DNA of 64,000 nucleotides from Devosia indica (GTDB lineage: Bacteria; Pseudomonadota; Alphaproteobacteria; Rhizobiales; Devosiaceae), in assembly GCF_003056405.1 (NCBI RefSeq), contig NZ_PYVZ01000010.1, positions 62,001 through 126,000 on the forward strand, read 5' to 3'. Under the pieces are notes generated by a model, which saw nothing but the letters and a program-made list of their open reading frames with translations, was not told the DNA's origin and searched no databases. Positions 56,775-64,000 of the stretch are shown here, piece by piece. Positions within the stretch are counted from its first letter, which is position 1; each line of letters starts with the position of its first letter. The translations under genes and the position numbers were made by a program.

Positions 56775-57266
56775 CTATGCAGCGGCTTCTAGAGCCATGA
56801 GAATAGCGGGTGCGCCGCTGGTCGTCACGCCAGGCGCATCTTCCACAAAGACAGCATCAACCACACCTTTGCGAATAATCAAGGCGGCGCGTGCAAAACG
56901 CGTCCCCATACCGGCGCCGCTCAGGTCCTTTTCGAGGCCAAGTGCCTTGGCCAGGGCACCATTGCCGTCGGCGAGAAAGGTAATGTCGTCAAGCGCCTGG
57001 GAGGCCTCGGCCCAGGCCTTGACCACGTGGTGGTCATTGGTCGATGCGCACACGATCCGGTCGACACCGGCGGCGCGCAGCTTGGCCGCGTTGGTGACAA
57101 AGCCGGGCAGATGGTTGACATGACAGGTCGGAGTGAAGGCGCCCGGCACGGTAAACAGCACAACTGTTCCCTGCCCCAGCACCATGTCACTGGTGGTGTC
57201 TTGCACACCGTCCGCCGTCACAAGCTTGGTCCCAACGGACGGGACCGGATTGCCGCGTTCGATCAT
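56775..57266 (-). CDS. Peroxiredoxin (Prx5 type)
   Basis: A 163-residue thioredoxin-fold peroxidase. The peroxidatic Cys is Cys48 in VPGAFTPTCHVNHLPGF, and DRIVCASTNDHHVVKAW is the matching second block. It reduces peroxides, probably with a glutathione or thioredoxin donor. The start at 57266 is MIERGNPVPSVGTK. Confidence 0.92.
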   Translation of the reverse strand: MIERGNPVPSVGTKLVTADGVQDTTSDMVLGQGTVVLFTVPGAFTPTCHVNHLPGFVTNAAKLRAAGVDRIVCASTNDHHVVKAWAEASQALDDITFLADGNGALAKALGLEKDLSGAGMGTRFARAALIIRKGVVDAVFVEDAPGVTTSGAPAILMALEAAA

Positions 57267-57363
57267 CGGTGGATTTGCCCCATAACTGGCGGCCGGGCCG
57301 CCTTACTCCATTACGCTTGCACCTGCGATATGCGGCATTGGCCATCGACACAAGGCCATTGGC

Positions 57364-58200
57364 CTAATCGGCCAATTCGTCCACACCCGCATCAGCGCCG
57401 GTTTCTAGTGTCCGGCTGACCTGATAGGCGCCCCTCGGCGACATGAAGAAGAATTCAACCTCCATGCCTTCCAGGGCACTATTGTCGGTTTTGCCCAGGA
57501 TGGGAAGCAGCACTAGATTGTCTTGCGGGCTTTTTTGCGGCGCCCCGAACAGGGGACCATCCAGGTCGGTCGCCGCGATCAGGCTGGAGGGATCGACAAT
57601 GCTTGGGTCGATTTCCACGGCAATCGCGCCGGCGTCGGGCAACAGCGTCGCCACCCCGATCGGCTGACCGGCACCATCCCAGGCAATCGGCACTTCGGCA
57701 AGAGCCTGATCGATCCGCAAGGCATTGGCGCTGTTGGGCGCCATTTCTGCCACCGGCAAGGTCAGGCGCGCCTGGGCCGGCACGCAGATATCCGAGCAAA
57801 CGCCAAGCGTGGCATCGATATCGACCAGCCCATTCTCGCTGGCCACAGCCAGTTCGAGCGGCAGCACGGTGTGTCCATAATAGACATAGTCGAGATATCC
57901 GGCGACGTTCTCGCGCTGGGGCAAGGGCCAGTGCTGACCGATCAGGGTCACGCCCCTTGATCCGGCAAAGTCGAGCTCAAGCGGCAGGCCTGTCTCTCCG
58001 GGCACGCGCCAATAGGTCTTGGTGTCCTCCGGCATATCGATTTCAAGCGCAAAAAGCGCCTTGCCGGAGGCATCAGGCGCGCCCGCGCTGATCAGCCGCA
58101 CGGCCACGCCGGGCGCGATCTCCTGCCATGCAGTCTCACCCGCCTGAGCGGGCAGGCAGGCAAGGCAGGCGGAGACAAAAAGGGCAATGGAAATTCGCAT
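57364..58200 (-). CDS. DsbD N-terminal domain-like exported protein
   Basis: A 278-residue protein with a signal peptide (ALFVSACLACLPAQAGE) and one DsbD alpha-type domain. A Cys pair in VCSDICVPAQARL is at the usual disulfide-exchange position. There is no membrane DsbD-beta core here, so it is likely a stand-alone periplasmic thiol protein fed by another transporter such as CcdA. Function otherwise unknown. It is divergent from yqgE. Confidence 0.8.
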   Translation of the reverse strand: MRISIALFVSACLACLPAQAGETAWQEIAPGVAVRLISAGAPDASGKALFALEIDMPEDTKTYWRVPGETGLPLELDFAGSRGVTLIGQHWPLPQRENVAGYLDYVYYGHTVLPLELAVASENGLVDIDATLGVCSDICVPAQARLTLPVAEMAPNSANALRIDQALAEVPIAWDGAGQPIGVATLLPDAGAIAVEIDPSIVDPSSLIAATDLDGPLFGAPQKSPQDNLVLLPILGKTDNSALEGMEVEFFFMSPRGAYQVSRTLETGADAGVDELAD

Positions 58201-58318
58201 GACATGGCATTAGCGCAGGTAAGTATGAACAGCCAGATAGCGCCGCATCAGGCCTTCGTGAAGGATGTGACGAGGCGTGCGCTTGGCAGGCCGGAACCCG
58301 GCGCATACTATTGACCCC

Positions 58319-58894
58319 ATGAAATCACTCGAAGGTCAATTCCTGGTCGCCATGCCCGACATGGTCGATGAGCGCTTCGCCGAAAGCGTGATCCTGATCG
58401 TGGGTCACGGCGAAGAGGGCGCCATGGGCCTGGTGGTCAATCACGAACTGGCCAATCTGCGCTTTGCCGATATTCTGGACGAGCTCGATCTGGGCGATCC
58501 GGACGCGGTCATCCGCCTGCCCGACACCATTCGTGATCGTGCGGTGATGCGCGGCGGGCCGGTCGAGAAAGGCCGCGGCTTCGTGCTGCATTCGGGCGAT
58601 TACCACAGCGGCAATACCTACAAGGTCACCGAGGAAATCGGCCTGACCGCCACGCTCGATATTCTCAAGGCCATGGCCTTCGGCCCCGCGCCAAAGGCTG
58701 CGCTTTTTGCCCTGGGATGCTGCGGCTGGTCGCCGGGTCAATTGGAAGACGAGATCAGCGCCAATGGCTGGCTGACCGTCCCGTTCCAGCGCGACCTGCT
58801 GTTCGAGGTTCCGGTGGAACGCCGCTACGACGAGGCCCTTGCGAGCCTCAATATTACGCGGGCCACATTGAGCACAGAGGCCGGACACGGGTAA
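58319..58894 (+). CDS. YqgE/AlgH family protein
   Basis: A 191-residue DUF179 protein. SLEGQFLVAMPDMVDERFAES is the standard start, and GCCGWSPGQLEDEISANGW is the late conserved loop. I chose the ATG at 58319, as the frame to 58277 has no homology. Role is not settled despite wide conservation. Confidence 0.95.
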   Translation: MKSLEGQFLVAMPDMVDERFAESVILIVGHGEEGAMGLVVNHELANLRFADILDELDLGDPDAVIRLPDTIRDRAVMRGGPVEKGRGFVLHSGDYHSGNTYKVTEEIGLTATLDILKAMAFGPAPKAALFALGCCGWSPGQLEDEISANGWLTVPFQRDLLFEVPVERRYDEALASLNITRATLSTEAGHG

Positions 58895-58918
58895 CTCCCC
58901 GCGCCAGAAGCGGAGTGC

Positions 58919-61801
58919 TCACTTCCCCATCTGTGCGGCGAGCTTCTTACCCAATTCGGCACCGACAATAGCCGGACCGAAGGCAAAGCCTTGGGCATAG
59001 CGGCAATTGAGCTGGCGCAGGCGCTCGATCTCGTCGAGACTTTCGACACCCTCGGCAATGACCATCAGATCGAGATCATTGGCCAGGGCCACAATCGCGC
59101 GGATGATCGGCCCCTGGGTATGGGCAATGCCGGTATCGCTGCCCATCCGCACGAAAGGCGCGGGAATCTTGATGGTATCGAAGGGGAAGCGATGCAGATA
59201 GCTCAGCGACGAGTGCCCCGTGCCGAAATCATCAAGCGCCAGTCCCAGCCCCATGCTGCGCAATGCTTCGAGCATATAGGCCGAGTGCTCGGGATTGGTC
59301 ATCACCTGGCTTTCGGTGATTTCGAGCTTGAGATGGCCGGCTAGGTCCCGATCCTGCGCCACCAGGTTGCGCATGTCAGTCAACAGGGTCTCAGTGGCCA
59401 ATTGGGTGGGCGAGAGATTGACCGAGATGAAGAATTCGTCTGGCAAACCGATCGTGGTCAGCCAGTCCTTGGCCTGTGCGGCAGACTGCTCGAAGGCCAG
59501 CCGCCCGAGCTTTTCGATCTGGCCTGAACGTTCCGCCAGCGGCACGAATTCGTCGGGAGTCACAAGGCCTCGCGTCGGGTGGTTCCAGCGCATCAGCGCT
59601 TCGGCGCCGGCGATCTGGCCAGACTGGATATCCATGACCGGCTGGAACTGCACATGCAACTCACCCTGCTTCAGCCCGCGCTCCAGATCTTCCTCGCTGG
59701 CCTTGCTGTAAGACGCAATCGAGCGGGCGGAGGCGCGATAGGCCTCGATCCGGTCGCCGCCCAGCCGCTTGGCGTAATACATCGCCAGTTCAGCGTCGCG
59801 CAGCACATCGGCAGCGGTCGAGGGATTGCTGTCATAGATGGTGACGCCGATCGAGGCGGTCAGCACCAGGTCGCGGTCGCCGAAATTGAACGGGGCCTTG
59901 AGCGCCTTGCGGATCTGCTCGGCGGTCTCGGCAATCTTGGCGGCCGCCTGTTCGGAGGCCAGGATCACCGCATACTGGTCGCCACCGATGCGTGCCACGG
60001 TATCAAGCGGCCGCATGATGCGGGCAATGCGGCGCGATATAGCGAGCAAGACCGAATCCGCCGCCGAATGCCCGATACGCTCCTCAAGTTCCATGAAGCG
60101 GTCGATATCGATCAGGAACACGGCCGGCTTTGTGCCACCCGGGGTGCGGGCGCGCACCAGCGACCGCTCCAGCCGATCCAGGAAGAGCTGACGATTGGGC
60201 AGGCCGGTAAGGCTGTCATGCACCGCGTCATGCAACAGGCGCTCGCGCGCCGCACGGTCCTCGGTGACATCCTGCAGGGTGCCGACGATGCGGTTGACCT
60301 GGCCATCGCCGCCCAGCACGGGTTTTACCCGCATACGGAAGGTGCGGTAATTGCCATCATGACTGGCGACGCGCATGTCGGCCGACACCTTGCCGCGGCG
60401 CAGTTCGACAAGCGTGTCGAAGGCGGTGCGGAACCGGTCGCGATCATCGGGATGCACCCGGTCGAGCCAGCGCTTGATGGCCCCGCGCAGCGCGCCGCGC
60501 TTTTCACCCAGCCGCGTCGTCAATTCGTCGCTGACCGTGACGCGGTCGCGCTCGATATTCCAGTCAAAGACGAAATCGCCCGAACCGGTCAGGGCCAATG
60601 CGCGGCGTTCCACCTCGCTCAGCGTGCCGATCGACACCTGACCTTCCGAGAAGGCATGCTGGACGGCGGTAAAGCCGAGCAGCATGACGATCAGCACCAG
60701 GCCACCGCCCACGGCGGGCTGGGCGACGTCATTGGTCACCTGTCCCGAGATCACCAGCCAGGCATAGAACAGCCAGGCGATGTAGATGATCCAGGTGGGC
60801 ACCAGCAGCACCGCGCGGTCATAGCCGCGCAAGGCCAGGAGCAGGATCAGGAAAAAGCCCGAGACGCCCAGCAGCGCCAGCACCAGCCGGGAGATGGTTG
60901 CGGCAATGGCGGGCTGGAAGAAGGCAAACAGGAACAGCGCCAGGAACAGCGCGGCCAGCCCCAGGGCCAGGTGAATGAACCGCAGATGCCAGCGATGCAG
61001 GTTGAGATAGATGAACAGGAACCCGGCCAGCGTGGTGGCGATGCCCGCCTCGGCCGCCGCGCGCCAGGGTTGCATGCCATTGGCCGACAGCCCCAGAATG
61101 CGCCCCAGCAAGCCGAAGTCGATCAGCAGATAGGCCAGCACGGCCCAGGCAAAGGCTGCCGTTGCCGGGAACACACCCCGCCCCTTGACCACGAACATGA
61201 TGGTGAGAAACACCGAGGCAAGCGCGGCCACGCCCAGCACCACGCCACGGAACAGGGTGAAGGCGTTGATGTAGTCGCGATAGGCGTTCGGTTCCCACAG
61301 ATAGAACTCGGCCAGATCGTCGGATGCCAGCTCGACGATCACCGTCATGGTGGCGCCGGGGTCCAGCGTCACCTCGAAGACATCGGCTTCCGGGTCGGGC
61401 TGGCGCTCGGGCCGGATCCCGGCGCTGGGGGTAATGGCGGTGACGCGGTTTTCTCCCAGATCGGGCTGGAAGACGCCCGAGCCCGGCAGGCGGAAAAACG
61501 GCGCCACGAGAAGGCGCTGGATCTGCTGGTCGCTGTCATTGCGTAACGCGATCAGCGCGAAATAGGGGTTGGTCTCGGGGTCGCTGGCCAGCACTTCGAT
61601 GCGGCGGATGATGCCGTCGGCGTCGGGCGCGGTGGACAATTGCACGCGCCCATCCTGACCGGGCACGATTTCGACCACGTCGGACAGATTGACTGCGTTG
61701 ACATCCTCGGGAACCGAGATGACCTCGAAGCCCTTGACGGGCGCGAGGCCAAACAGCGCGAACGCTAGACAGAACGCGAATGCAAGAAAATGACGCATCA
61801 A
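58919..61801 (-). CDS. Membrane GGDEF-EAL protein with a degenerate GGDEF site
   Basis: A 960-residue signalling protein: signal peptide, periplasmic beta-rich region (residues ~25-165), about seven membrane helices (to ~375), a PAS-like segment, then GGDEF and EAL domains. The GGDEF motif reads GGDQY (ARIGGDQYAVIL), missing the catalytic Glu, so cyclase activity is unlikely. The EAL part keeps EALMRW, SVNLSP, LEITES, ALDDFGTG, IAEGVE and QGFAFG, so it is probably an active c-di-GMP phosphodiesterase, although KID is KIP. Membrane input resembles 7TMR-DISM sensors. Confidence 0.92.
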   Translation of the reverse strand: MMRHFLAFAFCLAFALFGLAPVKGFEVISVPEDVNAVNLSDVVEIVPGQDGRVQLSTAPDADGIIRRIEVLASDPETNPYFALIALRNDSDQQIQRLLVAPFFRLPGSGVFQPDLGENRVTAITPSAGIRPERQPDPEADVFEVTLDPGATMTVIVELASDDLAEFYLWEPNAYRDYINAFTLFRGVVLGVAALASVFLTIMFVVKGRGVFPATAAFAWAVLAYLLIDFGLLGRILGLSANGMQPWRAAAEAGIATTLAGFLFIYLNLHRWHLRFIHLALGLAALFLALFLFAFFQPAIAATISRLVLALLGVSGFFLILLLALRGYDRAVLLVPTWIIYIAWLFYAWLVISGQVTNDVAQPAVGGGLVLIVMLLGFTAVQHAFSEGQVSIGTLSEVERRALALTGSGDFVFDWNIERDRVTVSDELTTRLGEKRGALRGAIKRWLDRVHPDDRDRFRTAFDTLVELRRGKVSADMRVASHDGNYRTFRMRVKPVLGGDGQVNRIVGTLQDVTEDRAARERLLHDAVHDSLTGLPNRQLFLDRLERSLVRARTPGGTKPAVFLIDIDRFMELEERIGHSAADSVLLAISRRIARIMRPLDTVARIGGDQYAVILASEQAAAKIAETAEQIRKALKAPFNFGDRDLVLTASIGVTIYDSNPSTAADVLRDAELAMYYAKRLGGDRIEAYRASARSIASYSKASEEDLERGLKQGELHVQFQPVMDIQSGQIAGAEALMRWNHPTRGLVTPDEFVPLAERSGQIEKLGRLAFEQSAAQAKDWLTTIGLPDEFFISVNLSPTQLATETLLTDMRNLVAQDRDLAGHLKLEITESQVMTNPEHSAYMLEALRSMGLGLALDDFGTGHSSLSYLHRFPFDTIKIPAPFVRMGSDTGIAHTQGPIIRAIVALANDLDLMVIAEGVESLDEIERLRQLNCRYAQGFAFGPAIVGAELGKKLAAQMGK

Positions 61802-61979
61802 AAGCAGTTAAATCCGGCGCTAGGCTTCTTTATGGCGGCAGTCCGGTGACAGCGTGTGCGGTGCGGACAGGCCCTTGTCTTCTTGATCCTCCAGCGGAAC
61901 GTTCACTTGGTACGAGAGATTGACGCTTGCGACAAGCGTTCGCCGCTGTTGCCAAGGCGCAACACACAGGGATTTGGCG

Positions 61980-62609
61980 TCAGGCGAAGCGGGAATGATC
62001 GATATGGCGCTGGCCTAGCCGCGCCAGTTCCCAGCGCTCGCGGGTCAGGCCCATCAGCACGTGATCTTCCCAGCGCCCATTGATCTGCAGATAGTGCTCG
62101 GCAAAGCCTTCTTCGACAAAGCCGTTCTTTTCCAATACGCGCCGCGAGGCGATATTGCCGGGCAGGAAGGCGGCATGAATGCGATGCAGGTCGAGCGCTT
62201 CGAAAATGAAGGGCACCACCACGCCGACTGCCTCGGTCATCAGGCCCTTGCCGGCATGGTTCTGCCCCATCCAGTAGCCCAGACTGACGAACTGGGCGGC
62301 GCGGCGGCGAATATTGGACAGCGTGATGCCGCCCACCAATTGCTCGTGCCGCCCGCCGGTTAGGAAAATAAAGAAGGTGTAGTCGGTGCCTTCTTCCACC
62401 TCCTGCCGGGCGCGGCGGACGCGCATGGCATAGACGCGGCGGGCCAGGTCGAGCTCGGTCCAGCGCGGCTCGTAAGGGCGCAGGAACTCCTGGCTGTCGC
62501 GGCGCAGCCTGTACCAGGCCTCGTAGTCGCGCATTTGCGGCAAGCGCAGCAAGACGCGCTGCCCGCGCAGGGTGACCAGAGGCGCCGGCGAGGACCAGGG
62601 CCAGAACAT
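61980..62609 (-). CDS. RimJ/RimL-type N-acetyltransferase
   Basis: A 209-residue GNAT protein: VTLRGQRVLLRLPQMRDYEAWYRLRR, then SLGYWMGQNHAGKGLMTEAVGV (acetyl-CoA loop) and NIASRRVLEKNGFVEEG. The start at 62609 (MFWPWSSPAPLVTLRG) is 4 bp after the M16 peptidase stop, and the open frame upstream is a shadow of that gene. Together with thrC it forms a minus-strand run. Confidence 0.88.
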   Translation of the reverse strand: MFWPWSSPAPLVTLRGQRVLLRLPQMRDYEAWYRLRRDSQEFLRPYEPRWTELDLARRVYAMRVRRARQEVEEGTDYTFFIFLTGGRHEQLVGGITLSNIRRRAAQFVSLGYWMGQNHAGKGLMTEAVGVVVPFIFEALDLHRIHAAFLPGNIASRRVLEKNGFVEEGFAEHYLQINGRWEDHVLMGLTRERWELARLGQRHIDHSRFA

Positions 62610-62613
62610 GGGA

Positions 62614-63876
62614 TCAGCGCTTGAGCGTATCGCCGATGCTTTCGACATCGGCGAGGCGGCTGATCGGCCCGATACCGGCAAGCGTCGGGGTACCCGAGGT
62701 GAAAATCTGTTCGGCCACGTCACGCACCCGCTGGGCGGTGATGCGGTTGATGCGCTCCACGGTCTCGTGCATTTCGATGGGCCGACCCCAGAGGATCTGC
62801 TGGCGCGCAAGCTGGCCGGCGCGGGCGGAGGGGCTCTCGAGCGACATCAGCAGCCCGGCGCGGATCTGGTTGCGTACGCGCACCACTTCCTCATCGCTGA
62901 TGGTCTCGGTGGCCCGGCGCAATTCATCGATCACCACCGGCACAAGCTCGCCCACTTCCTCTTCCCCGGTGGCCGCGGCGACACCAAACACGCCGCTATC
63001 GGCAAAGGCCCAGTGGAAGGAATAGACCGAATAGCACAGGCCGCGCTTCTCCCGGATTTCCTGGAACAGGCGCGAGCTCATGCCGCCGCCAAGAATGGAG
63101 GCCAGCACCTGAGCGGCATAAAAGCCGTCCGAATTATAGGCACGTCCCTCAAAGCCAAGCACGATATGGGCCTGCTCGTGGTCGGAAATCAGCCTTTCCT
63201 GGCCGCCATGATACTCGGCCCGCTGCGGGTCCGGAGCGCCATTGGGCGCGAGATCGGCAAAGCGCTGCTCGGCCACCCGCACCAGCCCGTCGTGATCGAC
63301 ATTGCCGGCGGCGGCAATCACCATGCGGTCCCCCACATAGTTGCGGCGCATATATTTGCGGATCATGTCCGGGTTGAACTCGCGCACCGAATCCACGGTG
63401 CCCAGAATGGTGCGGCCAATGGGCTGGGTGGGATAGGCCGCTTCCTGGAACAGGTCGAAGACATGATCGTCCGGATTGTCGCGCGCCGCGCCGATCTCCT
63501 GGACGATCACCTGCTTTTCGCGCGCCAGCTCGCCCTCGTCGAGGGTCGAATTCTGCAGGATGTCAGCCAGAATATCGGCGGCCAGAACGACATCGTCCTT
63601 GAGCACCCGGGCAAAATAGCCGGTATGCTCGATGGATGTCGCGGCATTCAGATCGCCCCCGACATTCTCGATCGCCTCGGCAATCTCGAGCGCCGAGCGC
63701 GAGCTGGTGCCCTTGAAGGCCATGTGTTCGAGCAGATGCGAGATGCCATGCTCGGTCTTGCGCTCGGACCGCGCCCCGGCCTTCACCCAGACGCCCAGAG
63801 AGGCGCTTTCGAGATGGGGCATATTGTCGGTGAGCACCACCATGCCGTTTTTCAGGGTCGTTGATCTTACGCTCAC
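62614..63876 (-). CDS. M16 family zinc peptidase
   Basis: A 420-residue M16B peptidase like the mitochondrial processing peptidase beta chain. The zinc motif HxxEH is His47-Leu-Leu-Glu50-His51 in GISHLLEHMAFKGT, and the third ligand lies in EKQVIVQEIGA (near 127). Start MSVRSTTLKNGMVVLTD is typical. Gene order thrC, M16 peptidase, acetyltransferase is the usual one in this group as I recall. Confidence 0.95.
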   Translation of the reverse strand: MSVRSTTLKNGMVVLTDNMPHLESASLGVWVKAGARSERKTEHGISHLLEHMAFKGTSSRSALEIAEAIENVGGDLNAATSIEHTGYFARVLKDDVVLAADILADILQNSTLDEGELAREKQVIVQEIGAARDNPDDHVFDLFQEAAYPTQPIGRTILGTVDSVREFNPDMIRKYMRRNYVGDRMVIAAAGNVDHDGLVRVAEQRFADLAPNGAPDPQRAEYHGGQERLISDHEQAHIVLGFEGRAYNSDGFYAAQVLASILGGGMSSRLFQEIREKRGLCYSVYSFHWAFADSGVFGVAAATGEEEVGELVPVVIDELRRATETISDEEVVRVRNQIRAGLLMSLESPSARAGQLARQQILWGRPIEMHETVERINRITAQRVRDVAEQIFTSGTPTLAGIGPISRLADVESIGDTLKR

Positions 63877-63927
63877 ACTGGTCCTCCTGAACCGGCGGCC
63901 GAAACGACCGCGGCTCTTCCGTGTCGT

Positions 63928-64000
63928 TCAGGCGCGGCTGCGGGCCGCGATGAAGTCTTCAATCTGGCGCTGGTCATTGTCCAGCACCGTGACCCGTTCG
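63928..64000 (-). CDS. thrC: Threonine synthase, C-terminal end (gene runs off the window)
   Basis: The last 24 codons on the minus strand read ERVTVLDNDQRQIEDFIAAR before the final SRA and stop. That is the usual C-terminus of threonine synthase (RVTVLPND...IEDFI). Only the end is in the window, so the assignment also leans on its position upstream of the M16 peptidase gene, 51 bp away. It makes threonine from homoserine phosphate. Confidence 0.7.
   Translation of the reverse strand, partial: ERVTVLDNDQRQIEDFIAARSRA

Noticed and set aside
59579-61546. A 655-residue plus-strand frame opposite the GGDEF-EAL gene
   Set aside because: Shadow; no initiation signals or homology, and the minus strand encodes well-known domains.

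Overview
This 64 kb window is high-GC, gene-dense chromosomal DNA from an alphaproteobacterium. It most resembles the order Hyphomicrobiales (Rhizobiales), and my best guess is a Devosia-like genus. The evidence is: a GANTC-type CcrM methyltransferase with degenerate CtrA-like sites upstream; one exact CtrA-type site; one GTTC-N7-GTTC LexA-type site; F0 ATP synthase genes (atpI-atpB-atpE-b'-b) with no F1 genes beside them; and gene order that I recall from this order (mutY/DUF721/DsbA-like/smc, radical SAM/rnhB/ccrM, thrC/M16 peptidase/acetyltransferase). The genus is inference only. I see no phage, insertion sequence, CRISPR array, rRNA or tRNA.

Layout. 0-8.9 kb: 5' part of a dihydroorotase gene, ygfZ, an HD hydrolase, an exported protein behind a CtrA box, a SleB-type wall hydrolase, a VasI-like exported protein, a pyruvate phosphate dikinase-like protein with an eroded ATP-grasp half, then ispH-GNAT-rnhA. 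8.9-18.2 kb: DUF808 and glyS, then a 5.3 kb block separating glyS from glyQ. That block holds a DUF4160/DUF2442 pair, DUF2207-LemA, rnk with a long structured leader, and a TetR-type regulator with a palindromic operator coupled to an unknown gene. 18.2-29.0 kb: phosphotransferase, S49 peptidase, tRNA methyltransferase, polyprenyl diphosphate synthase, a subtilisin autotransporter that looks lipidated, ispE, a TPR protein and ETF-ubiquinone oxidoreductase. 29.1-42.3 kb: uracil-DNA glycosylase-MFS-moaB, diguanylate cyclase, DHA2 exporter, a radical SAM gene behind a LexA box, rnhB-ccrM, an AT-rich orphan membrane gene, mutY.

42.3-50.2 kb: DUF721, DsbA-like and smc, then the F0 operon, closed by a strong terminator and a 113 bp palindromic intergenic repeat. 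50.4-55.2 kb: a tandem glycine riboswitch ahead of gcvT-gcvH-gcvPA-gcvPB, the complete P, H and T proteins of glycine cleavage with a two-subunit P-protein. 55.2-64 kb: methyltransferase, lipoprotein, peroxiredoxin, DsbD N-domain protein, YqgE, a membrane GGDEF-EAL protein, RimJ-type acetyltransferase, M16 peptidase and the 3' end of thrC.

Main threads. Isoprenoid and quinone supply is spread over ispH, ispE, the polyprenyl synthase and ETF-QO. Genome maintenance and cell cycle are represented by ccrM, smc, rnhA, rnhB, mutY, UDG and the LexA- and CtrA-type sites. Respiration and one-carbon metabolism are represented by the F0 operon and the glycine-sensing gcv operon. The least explained items are the PPDK-like protein, the rnk leader, the TetR/unknown pair and the AT-rich gene after ccrM.
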